Origin: Linyphia triangularis
Taxonomy: Eukaryota > Arthropoda > Arachnida > Araneae > Linyphiidae
NCBI GenBank assembly: GCA_963978545.1
Contig: OZ021725.1
Span: 7,575,346 to 7,639,345 of the forward strand
Length of the DNA stretch: 64,000 nt
Direction of reading: 5' to 3'
The notes below the pieces were generated by a model that was given only the letters and a program-made list of their open reading frames with translations, was not told the DNA's origin and made no database searches. This document shows, piece after piece, positions 45,223 through 56,759 of the stretch. Each line of letters opens with the position of its first letter. The first letter of the stretch is position 1. Made by a program: the position numbers and the translations under genes.

Positions 45223-46229
45223 ACGTGTTTCTCAACATAATAAACTGATATCTAGGATATACGAAGTATTCTAAATCGATTGGAAACAAAAACAAAAAAA
45301 AAAAATACGGGTTCGTATTGAAAATTTTAAAGATAGTTAAATTTACTTCGTATACCTCCCCCTACGATGAGTTTTGAAAATATTTTACATTCTTAAATTA
45401 TGTCAAACTTCCCTTATCAAATATAATACACTAAAAAAAAAAATGAACTTGGCCATACAATAATTACAAATCATGAGTAGTGTAGTGCTAAAAAAATTCT
45501 TACCTGTACACAAACTTCCTGATCGGGGCAATAACTCCAACTGTAGCTGGACTTTTTTAGTTATAAAATCCAAATTTATAATAATTTACCATAAAAAATA
45601 GATAAATATTCTTAATATTTTTTTTCTTACTAACAAATATCGCAATACATGCATAACTCACTTCACTCCTGCTTGCAGGTTTTTTTTTTTATGTGTCTAA
45701 TTATTTGAAATGCAGCTGAAGGTTTTGTACAAACTTCGCTTTCTCAAATATGATATTTGAATTTTCCACGGAAATGCGAATTGTTATGCATTAATTTTTT
45801 GTTCAAAAAATATATTTTAAAACTCGGAATAATTTTTTTTTCCTGTGAATTTGTACAAGTTTTCTTTATTTTATTTTCAAATTATAAGAAGGTACAAGTC
45901 CGTACTAGACATAACACAATGTACAACGATTTGGTGAGATCTATTAGTTGTTTTTTATTTCTTGGATTTGCAGATATATTTTTTAAAGCACCATAACTTT
46001 TACTTCCTATCATAGATGGCAGCACCAAGATAAATTTTTATATTAAGACCACTTTCGTAGACAAACGACAAATAATGTTTATTCTAAAAGAACTTGGTCG
46101 TAAGAAACAATTAGTGGTTTTTAGATCTTATAGTTAGACTAGTGTACAGAAACATTTACTGTCACAACTTGAATAAATTTATTTAAAAAGACACATGCAT
46201 TTGAAACATAATTGTTCTATAACAGGCAT
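45223..46229. other. AT-rich stretch upstream of tRNA-Leu
   Basis: No supported gene. Confidence 0.4.
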
Positions 46230-46344
46230 GTCAGGATGGCCGAGCGGTCTAAGGCGCCAGACTCAAGGATATCCCTTACCCTGTTGCAGGGTTGAGTGTT
46301 CTGGTCCACGAATGTGGGCGTGGGTTCGAATCCCACTTCTGACA
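46230..46344 (+). tRNA. tRNA-Leu(CAA) with intron
   Basis: Acceptor stem GTCAGGA pairs with TTCTGAC, with A as discriminator base. The D arm GGCCGAGCGGTCTAAGGC contains the A box, the anticodon arm is CCAGACTCAAG, and the T arm GGTTCGAATCC is the B box. Anticodon CAA is at 46264-46266. A 31-nt intron starts one base 3' of the anticodon (about 46268-46298), as is usual for animal tRNA-Leu(CAA). The long variable arm of class II tRNAs is present (TCCACGAATGTGGGCG). Confidence 0.93.
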
Positions 46345-46419
46345 AGATTATTTTTTTTATATCTGAAGGGGTCGTAATTTCTTATATTAATCCACGCCCA
46401 ATGGTTTAAATTTTTTTTT

Positions 46420-46983
46420 TCTTCGAATTTAAACCGTATGATTTTTTTTTAATGTTTTTTTCTTCTATTATTTGGATAAAAATTATAATTTTTACAGTAA
46501 AAATAATATAAATTACTCCCCTCAAAGCGAACACATGTTTATACTATTTTCTGATTTTGAACAATATTCTGTCAAATATAGCGAAATATTTATGATTTCA
46601 ATAATTGTTCATTTTTTTAGCAAAAGCGTTACTGTTTTTTTTTTTTTTACTGATAATTTTAGTTTAATTTTTTTAACTTTTTTGTAATATTGTATGTCAG
46701 GATTGTATGTTTTTCGAAATTTACCCATGTGATTTTTTTTTTTTTTAATGTTTTCTTCTTCTATTATTTGGATACAAATTATAATTTTTACAGTTAAAAT
46801 AATATAAATTACTCCCCTCAAAGCGAACACATCTTTGTACTATTTTCTGATTTTGAACAATATTCTGTCAAATATAGCGAAATATTTATGATTTCAATAA
46901 TTGTTCATTTTTTTTAGCAAGCGTTACTGTTTTTTTTACTGATAATTTTAGTTTAATTTTTAAACTTTTTTATAAGATTGTAT
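46420..46983 (+). repeat. tandem duplication between the two tRNA-Leu genes, with a tRNA stub
   Basis: Two copies of a ~260-bp AT-rich unit (about 46430-46695 and 46725-46983), recognisable by attactcccctcaaagcgaa and aatatagcgaaatatttatg, precede the second tRNA. At 46696-46702, exactly where copy one should run into a tRNA, only GTCAGGA (the tRNA 5' acceptor strand) remains. This suggests a third tRNA gene was deleted. Confidence 0.75.
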
Positions 46984-47098
46984 GTCAGGATGGCCGAGCG
47001 GTCTAAGGCGCCAGACTCAAGGATTTCCTTACCCTGTTGCAGGGTGTGAGTGTTCTGGTCCATGAATGTGGGCGTGGGTTCGAATCCCACTTCTGACA
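46984..47098 (+). tRNA. tRNA-Leu(CAA) with intron, second copy
   Basis: Same length (115 nt) and structure as the copy 640 bp upstream. There are a few changes in the intron (gatttccttaccc...) and variable arm; stems, anticodon CAA and B box are intact, so it should be functional. It lies at the end of a tandem duplication of the 3' flank of the first gene. Confidence 0.93.
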
Positions 47099-48104
47099 GG
47101 AAGTATTTTTTTTCTTCCGTAAATCAAAAATTCTTCATTCCCATCCTTTTAATTCATTTATCATATATAAGTAATAGCTTTTAAAAGACTGGCTATTTTT
47201 AAAGAGTGTGAATGAAAATTAAAAATTACCAATTTTTCTCAAAATGTTCTATATAATTAAAAGGCAAAGCATCAAGCTGGTAATGTCATCTTTTATTTTT
47301 GAAACAAACTATCAATGATTTTAATATTTTTAATAATAATACATTTTATGAATTAAATATTTATATTTAATAATTAATTTCTTTTATTAAATAGTTTTAT
47401 TTATTAATTTATTTTGGTTATTTATTGTTTTAATAATAAGTTTAATTAAATCAAATTTTCTCTGTCTCTACTATTTTACCTCATTTGGGTGAATTCAGTT
47501 TGATAGTTTGATAAATCATTGATAGTTTATTACAAAAATAAAACAAAGATAACTAAATTGAAAAATAAAAAATATTCAGGTATATAAATACTAGTAAGTT
47601 TACTAGAAAATGACATTCGAAATGATAATATATACTTATCTTTAACTATTATACAAAAAAAAAAAAATGAAAATTTTAATACCTAATATATAAATTTTAA
47701 TGCATCTATTTTAACTGTTAATCTATAAAATTAAAATGATGTGAAATTTAAGCAATTTTTAATATGGAAACTTTATCTCTCAAACAAACGTAATAATTTA
47801 AATTTTGGAATTAATGAAAAAAAAAAATATTAAAAATGGAAAAATGAATTTTAAATTTGGAAAACGATAACTTATTTAAGATTTTTTGGAATCTTTCTGA
47901 AGCTTAAATTATGGAGGGATATAATACAATATCTGCCAAATCAATTATTCACTATTTCCTAATTCACTCACTTTCGTCACCCATACCAGCATTTTAATAC
48001 ACCCATTTTTATAATTAATGAATGTCAAGGCAAAGTTCTCGATTTAAAAAAAAATTAATTTGCAATTTTCCTAATTGCTTCAAAAAAATTTAGTTTACTA
48101 ACTT
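47099..48104. other. AT-rich intergenic, nothing recognised
   Basis: No supported gene or element end. Confidence 0.4.
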
Positions 48105-48648
48105 ATTTTTTTAGATCCTTAATATTAACTTCGATTTTGTGTGTGGGGGGGGGGGAGGGGGGCTGGCTGTGTATGTCGATAGCGGATAAATCTGCGGAGG
48201 CCTAATTGATCGCCTTGACGTCATCCAATCGAGCTGAAACTTGGCAAATAGATTCGATGTCGATTAAAATGCATTCTATCAAATTTTGGGACTGTAACTG
48301 TCACTAAAAGGTCGCTTTTACAGACTACTACTACACCAACTTGCAGTCATTCAATCGCTCTTAAGTAGTGTATAACCCACCATTAAAGAAACTCTTTCCT
48401 GTTGCCAAAATTGTTGTAATAAATAAATAAATAAATAATGAAACTAATTTAATCGGAATAAATAAATTACATTTGGATGGTGGAGACGTTAATTCACGTT
48501 AATTTTTAATCAATAAATTTTGAATTGTAGTTTTTCACACATTTTGCTGACAGAAATGTTTTTGATATCGGCGCTGTGTTAATGAATATAAAAATTGACA
48601 ATGCGTATGAAGAATTTTTTAAAACTCTGTTTTTATGGGTTATATTTT
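48105..48648 (+). repeat. 540-bp dispersed repeat, unit 1 of a tandem pair
   Basis: First of two head-to-tail units. Contains a G-run (48147-48156), tgtatgtcgatagcgg, agattcgatgtcgatta, cctgttgccaaaattgttg, (AATA)n at about 48420 and ends ttatgggttatattttta. Confidence 0.75.
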
Positions 48649-49215
48649 TAAAAATCCTTTGTATTCACTTCGATTTTGTGGGGGGGGGGAGGGGAGGGTG
48701 TATGTCGATGGCGGGAAAATCTGCGGAGGCTTAATTAACCTCCTTGTTGTCATCCATTCGGGCTGAATCTTGGCAAATAGATTCGATGTCGATGACAAGG
48801 CATTCTATCAAATTTTGGGATTGCAAGTGTCAAGTAAAGGTCGCCTTTACGGAATACTAATAAACCAGCCTCACGTCATCCAATCACAGTAAATTAGTAT
48901 TAAACCACCATCGAAGAAACTCTTTCCTGTTGCCAAAATTTTTTTAATAAATAGATAGTAAAATTTTTTTAATCAGAATAAATAAAAGATGTTTGGATGT
49001 GAGTGCACAAATTCACGTTCGTTTTAGATAAATAAATTTTGAAATGTAGTTTGCCTCACATTTTCCAGATAGAAATGTTTTTGATATTTAAAATTAGAGG
49101 CAAACGCCAAGCATAAGATGTTTACATGATCAGTGCTACATTAATGAATATAAAAATTGACAATGCATATAAATGATTTATATTAAAAACTTTATTTTTA
49201 TGGGTTATATTATTT
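48649..49215 (+). repeat. 540-bp dispersed repeat, unit 2 of a tandem pair
   Basis: Directly follows unit 1 with no spacer and shares all landmarks (about 80% by eye). Tandem arrangement points to unequal exchange or rolling-circle amplification. Confidence 0.75.
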
Positions 49216-49382
49216 ATTTTTTTATTATTATTATTATTATTTATTTTCTTCTTTTAACCACAATACAAATTTGCAAATGGTGTAAAGAAATATTTTGTCC
49301 AATTCTGTGGTTCAAAAAAATGATGTACAAAAAAAAAATGATGGTCACTTTAAATGTAAAGGTTTTATTTTACTAATAACTA

Positions 49383-49623
49383 TACTAAACTTCAACTTAA
49401 CTAGACATCACTTAGACGATAGATCGCCACAGTGCTCATAGGTATTTAATCCATTTTGGCGGCGTGAAAGCATAATGTTCGCCAAACCACAATCCTATAG
49501 AGAACAAAAGGCTATAAGGTTTGGCGAGAATTATGTCTTCACTCCGCCAAAATGGATTAAATACCTATGAGCACGGTGAAGATCTACCGTCTAAGTGATG
49601 TCTAGTTAAGTTGAAGTTTAGTA
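49383..49623. mobile_element. 241-bp palindromic MITE, copy 2
   Basis: Same TIR (TACTAAAC...) and length as the copy at 68-308, TA duplications at 49381-49382 and 49624-49625. A few substitutions in the arms (for example ggcggcgtgaaag in place of ggcggagtgaaga). Confidence 0.88.
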
Positions 49624-49662
49624 TAGCTGACTATCCAAATTTTAACATGCGCAATATTTTAG

Positions 49663-51728
49663 CTAGCTGTGAGGTACACCTGTTGGTGTATAGGTCTCAA
49701 TTTTTGGCGCTTCGCTCGCAAGAAGGTTCATCGCTACGCATAATCGAGCTCGCTTTCGCTGAAAAGTTCATTGACACATAAGCACTGGCTTACTTCACTC
49801 GTTGAAAAGTTCATTACTATGCAAGAATAGGCTCACTTCTCTAGCTGAAAGGATCATTGTTGCGTAAGCGTAAGCTAGCTTCACTCACTAAAATCTAATT
49901 GCTACGTAAAGCCTTAATATTAGAAGCCTCTCCCCTGTCGAGACACACACACAAAAATCCCCGTTAGTACAATAATACAACACCCCGTTAAGATTATTTT
50001 AACACGTGTTTGTGGAAAGCAAAATTAGAAGGCCAAATCTACTTATGATGAAACTTTCAGAGGTCTAGGTCTATTAGAAGTCGCTTTTTGTAAAAATATT
50101 ATTTAAAAAAATTAAACAAAAACAAATTAAAACTTTTATTATTCTTTTCGTCACTAGTCCAATTAGAATGCCAAAACTACTTGTGTTGAAAATTTCAGAG
50201 CTGTAGCCCAAGTAGAAATCGTTTGGAAAAATATTTGTTAATTAATTAAAAAATAACTAAATAAAAATTTAAATTTCTGTTTTTCAAAAGGCCAATTAAA
50301 AGGCCAAAACTACTTATGTTGAAAATTTCAGAGCTATAGCCATATTAGAAATCGTTTTGTAAAATATTTATTATTTGGTTACAAAAACTAACAAAAAATT
50401 TTAAATTTTGTTTTTCAAGAGTTCAATAAGAAGGCCTAAATTATTTATGTTGAAAATTTCAGAGCTGTAACCCTATTAAAAGTCGTTTTGTTAAATATGT
50501 ATTAACTAAATTAAAAAATTAATTAGAAAAGAACTAAATAAAAATTTAAAATTCTGTTTTTCAAATGTCCAATTAGAAGGCCAAAACTACTTATGTTGAA
50601 AATTTCAGAGCTGTAGACCTATTAGAAATCGTTTTGTAAAATATTTATTAATTAATTTTTAAGAAATTAATTAAAAAAGAACTAAATAAAAATTAAAAAT
50701 TCTGTGTTTCAAAAGTCCAATCAAAAGGCTAAAACTACTTACGTTGAAAATATCAGAGCTCCAGCCATATTAGAAATCGTTTAGTTAAATATTTATTAAT
50801 TAATTAAAAAAAAACTAAAAAAAAAATTTTATTTTATTTTTCGAAAGACCAATTAGAAGGCCAAAACTACTTATGTTGAACATTTTAGAACTGTAGCCCT
50901 ATTAGAAGTCGTTTTGTAAAAAAATTTGTTAATTAATTTAGAAAATTAATTAAAAATAACTAATTAAAATTTTAATATTTTGTTTTTCAAAAGTCCAATT
51001 AGAAGAATATAACTACTTATGTTGAAAATTTCAGCGCTGTATCTCTATTTAAAGTCACTTTGTAAAAAAATTGCAGAGCTGTAGCAATATTAGAAATCGT
51101 TTTGTAAAATAATTATTAATTAAAAATAACTAACAAAAATTTTTTAATTCTGTTTTGAAGAGTTCAATAAGAAGGCCAAAATTGCTCATTTTGAAAACTT
51201 CAGAGCTGTAACCCTATTAGAAGTAGTTTTGTTAAATATATAATAACTAAATAAAAAAAATCAATTAGAAAAGAACTAAATAAAAATTTAAAATTATGTT
51301 TTTCAAATGTCCAATTAGAAGGCCAAAACTACTTATATTGAAAATTTCAGAGCTGTAGACCTATTAAAAATCGTTTTGTAAAATATTTATTAATTAATTA
51401 AAAAAAAAAAAAATTAAAAAGGAACTAAATAAAAATTAAATTCTGAGTTTCAAAAGTTCAATTAGAAGGCTAAAACTACTTACGAGGAAAATTTCAGAGC
51501 TGTATCTCTATTTAAAGTCACTTTGTGAAAAATAAATTAATAAAAAAAATTAATTAAAAAATAACTAATTAAAATTTAACATTCTGTTTGACATACGTAA
51601 AATTAGAAGGCCGAAACTTCTTATGTTGAAAATTTCAGAGCTCTACTCCAATTTTAACTAGGTTTCTATAGATCCACAGAGCCACGCAGATAGACAGACA
51701 GACAGACAGCTTGTATTATTATTATAGA
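49663..51728 (-). mobile_element. Helitron-like element with internal minisatellite, copy 2 (inverted)
   Basis: On the minus strand it starts A|TCTATAATAATAATACAAGC, then the same (GTCT)n. About a dozen ~135-bp minisatellite units follow (about 51680-50030), then shared sequence up to ataatcttaac. Beyond that the tail differs from copy 1. It has a perfect hairpin tacacc-aaca-ggtgta (49675-49690) with CTAG 8 nt further (49663-49666), a Helitron-like 3' end. The following base is C, not T. Unit number differs from copy 1, as expected for an expanding array. Confidence 0.55.
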
Positions 51729-52573
51729 TGTCAAAATTAATTATCACTATCATGGGTGCTGGATGGAAGTTATCAAAAGATTGCACTTGAAATTGAATGG
51801 TCATTTCCAACATTTTTTTTTTTTTTTTTATATTTAATTCTAAATGTTTCGAAATGGCCATAAACAGAAAAATTTCTTCTCAATGCGCTTTCTTTTCCAA
51901 TTTGCAATCAAAGTTCCCCTGTTACAAGTTGGCGAGAAAACGATTCATTCGGATCGAATTCAATGTGACGTCAAGACTTCCCAAACATCTTGGCTTGAAA
52001 TGCGGCAGAGGAAGCTAGTTTTGCAAGTTTCTAGTAAATCGAGCCAAGTTGTACGGGATATAGCCATGGTCTACCAACGCCAAATATTTCAACACCAATT
52101 ATTTGGCAGAAACCTCACGATAACCATAGAAACGGAAGGAAGCTTTGACGTCACAGAATTCGATGCGAGTTTTGATCGGACTGGTTTTGGCTCGGTTTTG
52201 GGGCATTTTCTTTTCTCAATATTTAAATAACTAATTTTTTAAAAAGAATTCTTGTTTAAATATTTGGAATCGGAAAGAAATTCTTCATACATATAAACTA
52301 ATTTCACTCGTTTTTAAAAAATGCGTGAATTGTCCATTGAACTTGCATTTGAAAAATAAAAATAAAGTTGGGAAACGTGTTTAGATTCTCAGGTAAATAG
52401 AAATATATTATGGATTATTATAGAAATTTAATATTAGTTATTCATTTGTATTACCTCACTAATATAATTTTTTAATTTGTATTCTGTAACAGTAATTGTA
52501 TTCTCCATTCTGTAACAGTTTTCTTTACATTTTTATTTTTTAAATTCTTAATGTAAATGTATAGAATCGGGTT
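51729..52573. other. intergenic stretch with an unexplained 128-codon open frame
   Basis: 51844-52230 is open on the + strand and somewhat GC-richer, with two TGACGTCA-like sites (about 51966, 52147). No homology, splice sites or codon signal convince me it is a gene. Confidence 0.3.
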
Positions 52574-52635
52574 CCGCCGCGAGATGGCGCTTTCTTTCCT
52601 TAAGCTTAAGGAAAGAAAGCGCCATCTCGCGGCGG
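52574..52635. repeat. perfect 62-bp palindrome, zero spacer
   Basis: Arms 52574-52604 and 52605-52635 are exact reverse complements with no loop, centred on AAGCTT, with GC-rich tips CCGCCGCGAGATGGCGC. Outside the arms tcggg / ccccga continue the symmetry imperfectly. No transposase or TIR family recognised. Confidence 0.95.
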
Positions 52636-52751
52636 CCCCGATAGAATACTTATTTCTGCGATCCAGTAATATGTGTATATTTGTTAAAGTAACTTGAAAA
52701 ATTATAATATTATTGTCTCATATTACTTAAATTATTTACTTGATAATAAAA

Positions 52752-53486
52752 CTAAAGGTGTGGAGCATCGCACAACTTTCAATTCCACTCTAATATTGGT
52801 CATTGCATTAAAATTTATGGTGTTATTTACCTTTTTTTTACTTTTTCATTCATATGAATAAAAATGGCCAGTTTGGCAATAATTTTGGCAATAATTTTTA
52901 CATGGGCAAAAAAAAAAAAAAAAAAACACTCCAAGATGCGAAATTGGTGATTGTATTCTATAAACATTGCATTATCCTTTCTTGTGAGTGAAACAGAAAA
53001 AGATCAATCGTTGATGGACGATGCTCAATGGCAGAAAGCTCCGTGATTATAGGCAATCATTTTCAACTTTTTACTAAGGTAATTTCTACCGCATTTCTAA
53101 GGTAATTTCGAAGGTGGGAACGATTAGAACACATTAAGAGGTATTAGCGCATAGATTTTAATCAAAATCGTTAGAGCCGTATTTTAGCAATTGCTGAAAA
53201 ACATGATTTTTCATGATTTCAACCTTATGAGCAAACGCGATTTTGACGAAAACTTTAATGGTAGGTCCCATGGCTGCCACTAACCCGCACTCAAAATTTG
53301 AGCATCGTTGGTCAATTTGTTCTAAAGCTATGCTGATTGCGGACACACAGACAGAATTTTTTTTTCTAGATCACTATATTGAAAGCAGAATGCTTCCAAA
53401 TGTGGAGAAATGCAAAAAAATAATAAAAAATTTACCGAATGCTATACTTTCATTACCCTATGTAAATATATGAGTAATTGAAAGTA
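52752..53486 (+). repeat. interspersed repeat 'ACTTTCAATTAC' family, copy C
   Basis: Starts actaaaggtgtggagcatcg and ends gtaattgaaagtaaaa at 53485. Copy D begins immediately after, head to tail. Confidence 0.82.
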
Positions 53487-54017
53487 AAATTAGGGATGTG
53501 GAACATCGCACAACTTTCAATTACACTATAATACTGATATCAATTTGTGCCATTTACCGTTCTTATATTTTTATCATTCATCTAGAAAGAAATGGCTAGT
53601 TTGGAGATATTTTTTGCAATAATTCTTGAATTTGGTCTTTAAAAAAATAATAATAAATAATAATAATAATAATAACATCGCTAAAATGGTGATTTTGACG
53701 ATATACTTTTCGATAATCCTTATATTATCCTTTATTATAAGTGATACTGAGGAGAGAGAAAGAAATTATCATTGATGAATTGTGTACTCAAAGAAAGTGA
53801 ACTCTGTGTTGAAGGCATTCGTTTTTCAACTTTTTACGCCATTAAAGCATTTTTAAGGGAATTTCGGAGGGGGGGGGGGTGTTTAGAACACCTTAAGAGG
53901 CATTACTACGGCGATTTTGATCAAAATCGTTAAAACCATTTTTTAGCAGTTACTGAAAAACATGATTTTTTTTCAATTGCAGCTACCTTACGGGCATGCG
54001 CGATTTTGACGAAAACA

Positions 54018-55283
54018 CAGTGCTAGAAGTGTGGGTAGACGCGGGGTGACGCGTCCCCCCACTTTTCAAGAAAATATCCATGCGTCTCCCCACTTCTAAA
54101 ACCACTAAAATCTATCCCCCCCCCCCCCCCACTTTTAAAAGTATTCAATCCGCCAAAAATAACTAATGACAAATAACATTAATCTTTAAATGTAGTGACA
54201 CTGTGAAAAAGTGTTTTATTTTTTCCTTTGAAAACTTTAAAACTAATTATGGTATATATATCGTATTATTATAAAAATTTATTGTACTACTTTGTTTAAA
54301 TATATTAGTATTTTTCCAACAAATACAGTTGCACTGGATCAACTCTTAACTTTATAGAAACTTTCTTTTAAATTAAATTTATGTTCCAGTTTCATATAAA
54401 GGCAAGCTATTAAAAAAAAAAAATAGAATTCTCTTATAATTCTTCTTTTAGAATTCTCTTAGAATTCTTTTTTTAGAATTCTCTATTAATTTAATTTCAT
54501 AAAAGTATGCACATTTATATTGTTGCACAAATTGTCTGTATATAGTGTAAATAGTGACGTATTATTTTAAAACTCTATTGTAATTTATTTTTATTTTATT
54601 TTATTTATTAACAGCGATTATACAGGTTAGAAAAAGGTGGCAACACCTAAAGCAATCGAGAAATTTCGAGACGTTTCTTTTCCGACGAATTGGCTGGAAA
54701 TTTCGCGAATGGTCTCTCGAGCCAAGTATAAATAAGACTGGAGATCGGGAAAGTTTTCAGATTGACTTCGGACTTCGATGAAAGCTGTTCGATTTGTTTA
54801 CCTATTGGAGTGAGCTTGTATAATCGCTGTATTCGAAGTCGTTTTTGTTGAAGCTTGTGTTGAAGCTTGTGAGCGATTACACTGTTGTCTGTGAATAAAT
54901 GTTGTGCCTGTGAAGAGTGAATAAATCGTAGTTTTCATCTTAAAAAATGTGCCATCATTGCCTCAGTGGAGTAGGAACAATATGTATTATTTAAATTTAA
55001 ATTAACAGTTATGTATTTAACATTGAATTATTACTCAACTTTATCTCTTACTTCCAAGTAAAAAAACTAAGTCGCCGAATATTCATTAAAATAACAATAA
55101 ATTTTGGACCCTCGCTTAATGTTAGGAAGTATAAATTCTTTAAATACTAGTTAATATTCTTATTATAAGTTACGAATTTATAAAATTTATCATTGAAGAT
55201 GGAAGAAGGTGAAGGGGGGAATGCACTAGACACCATATTTTTAGCGTCCCCGCACTTCTTTATCACCACTTCTACCACCACTG
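54018..55283. mobile_element. hAT element (1.27 kb) inside repeat copy D
   Basis: Ends CAGTGCTAGAAGTGTGGG and, reversed at right, CAGTGGTGGTAGAAGTGGTG. Target duplication CGAAAACA / CGAAAACC (54010-54017, 55284-55291), a sequence present once in the intact repeat. Interior contains tandem agaattctctt units (54424-54485) and an LTR-like block. No transposase frame. Confidence 0.88.
54640..54990 (+). mobile_element. LTR-like block (possible solo LTR) inside the hAT element
   Basis: GC-richer insert with a TATA box (TATAAATA, 54727-54734), a start region, and AATAAA signals at about 54894 and 54920. This is the promoter-plus-poly(A) layout of a retrotransposon LTR. I cannot fix TG...CA ends or a target duplication, so limits are approximate. 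Confidence 0.5.
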
Positions 55284-55475
55284 CGAAAACCTTATAGGTC
55301 CCATGGCTATCACCAATTGATCATTGTACATCGAGGATCAATTTGTTCGGCAGTTATGTTGACCACACACACACATATACAAGCATTTTTTCTAGATCAC
55401 TTTTTTGAAATCAGGATGTTCCAAAACGTGAAGAAATGCTAAGAAATCGATTGATTTTTTTTTACCGAATCTTAT

Positions 55476-55965
55476 GTTGTTGTTTCTAATCTCCCTTTTG
55501 TCTGACTTCGTCAGACAATATCAGTGAAGCCATTGACATTAATGAAGTCTGACACTAGTTGTGGACAGTTATAAATGTCCTCCCAGTCGAAGGCAGTCCA
55601 AAATGTGCTGAGGTGATGCCTGTTCTTTTTGGCAGTTAGGGCAAAGAGGAAAATTTTTGCTTCCCCCCAGAATATGTGAGGCCTTTAAGGTGACCACTAG
55701 CAAGTCGGGACAGACGGGTATTGGTATCACAAGGAAGAGATAGGGAGTGTCCTGGCTTTTTGGCTTTATACCATTCGTGAGACGGAGGTATATGCCGCTT
55801 TATTTTGAGCAATTTTCTTTTGAGTATAACTCTTGATATGTGAGTTCTTGAGTAGAGAGGACAGGGTGTTCTCCTTAGCAAGAGTGTCAGCCAATTCATT
55901 TCCGTGGATGTCTACATGTGACGGGATCCACTGAAAGTGCACTTTGTGCACTTAAGAGTCATACA
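55476..55965 (-). pseudogene. 5'-truncated LINE fragment with RNase H remains
   Basis: The minus strand reads HFQWIPSHVDIHGNELADTL (55940-55880), the RNase H C-terminal motif of Jockey/I-type LINEs. In shifted frames follow HEWYKAKKPGHSLSLPCD and RLSRLASGHLKGLTYSGG, the usual C-terminus; then a stop and an (AAC)n 3' end. It is flanked by a 9-bp duplication GAATCTTAT (55467-55475, 55966-55974). 5' truncation is typical of LINE insertion; frameshifts make it dead. Confidence 0.88.
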
Positions 55966-56022
55966 GAATCTTATACTTTCATTAATTACCCTATGTGAAG
56001 ATATGAGTAATTGAAAGTAAAA

Positions 56023-56755
56023 AAATATAACTTTGTATTTAATATACTTGGAAAAATTTCTCCAAGGAAAATTTATTCGTATACTCCTCAGAACTATATA
56101 CGGGGAAGGGGAGAGAGAGGGGGGGGGGGGGTTAGGGATGGGTTTTCCAAGTCCATCAACTAAAGACTCTTAAGTGCATAAATGTGTTTTCATACATTTT
56201 AAGTGTATAAATGTGCATAGATAGCTAGTCAATATTTAAATAGGAAGTAAATACTATTACTAAAACGTTTCTTATGTGTCATAAGAAGCATCAGAATTCT
56301 TTCCACAATAAAGAAATAAACTGAATATTTACTTTGAGATAAGAGGTTCTTTATGGTTTTTAATGAAAGAAACCAGTTCGAAGATAAAATTATGAATCAA
56401 GTGTTATCCCCAATTTTATCATTTTCCCAACCATTTATCTGATAATAAGATAAAATTATTGCTCCAAAACTGAAATTGTTAGTAGATATTTGTGTCTTGA
56501 TCGGTGAAAAGAAAGGAGTTATAGCAAATTTAGGTAAGAAGTCATTTACTAAGCTTGTATCCATATCGAAATTTTTAATTTGTATTTATCACTTTTTTAT
56601 GAAAGGTTGTGTTTAATCAACGGTATCAAAGTTATAACATTGAGTCAGATTTATTCATGCCTTATGTATAATTTATTTATAATAAGAATATTTATTTGAA
56701 TAACTGAAAAACTTTGTTTTTATGAAAAGAGTCATTTAAATTCTAATATCGTCGT
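56023..56755. other. AT-rich intergenic, nothing recognised
   Basis: G-run at about 56120-56131; otherwise featureless. Confidence 0.4.
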
Positions 56756-56759
56756 CTTA

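Larger units (their letters stand above)
53488..56022 (+). repeat. interspersed repeat 'ACTTTCAATTAC' family, copy D (interrupted)
   Basis: Begins ttagggatgtggaacatcg. It is split first by the hAT element 54018-55283 and then by a LINE fragment 55476-55965, and resumes to end gtaattgaaagtaaaa at about 56020. All three pieces align consecutively to the other copies. Confidence 0.85.

Noticed and set aside
46195..46377. 60-codon frame
   Set aside because: It is the tRNA-Leu gene read as protein.
51844..52230. 128-codon open frame
   Set aside because: No similarity that I can see and no flanking splice signals. Left as an unexplained stretch, not called a gene.
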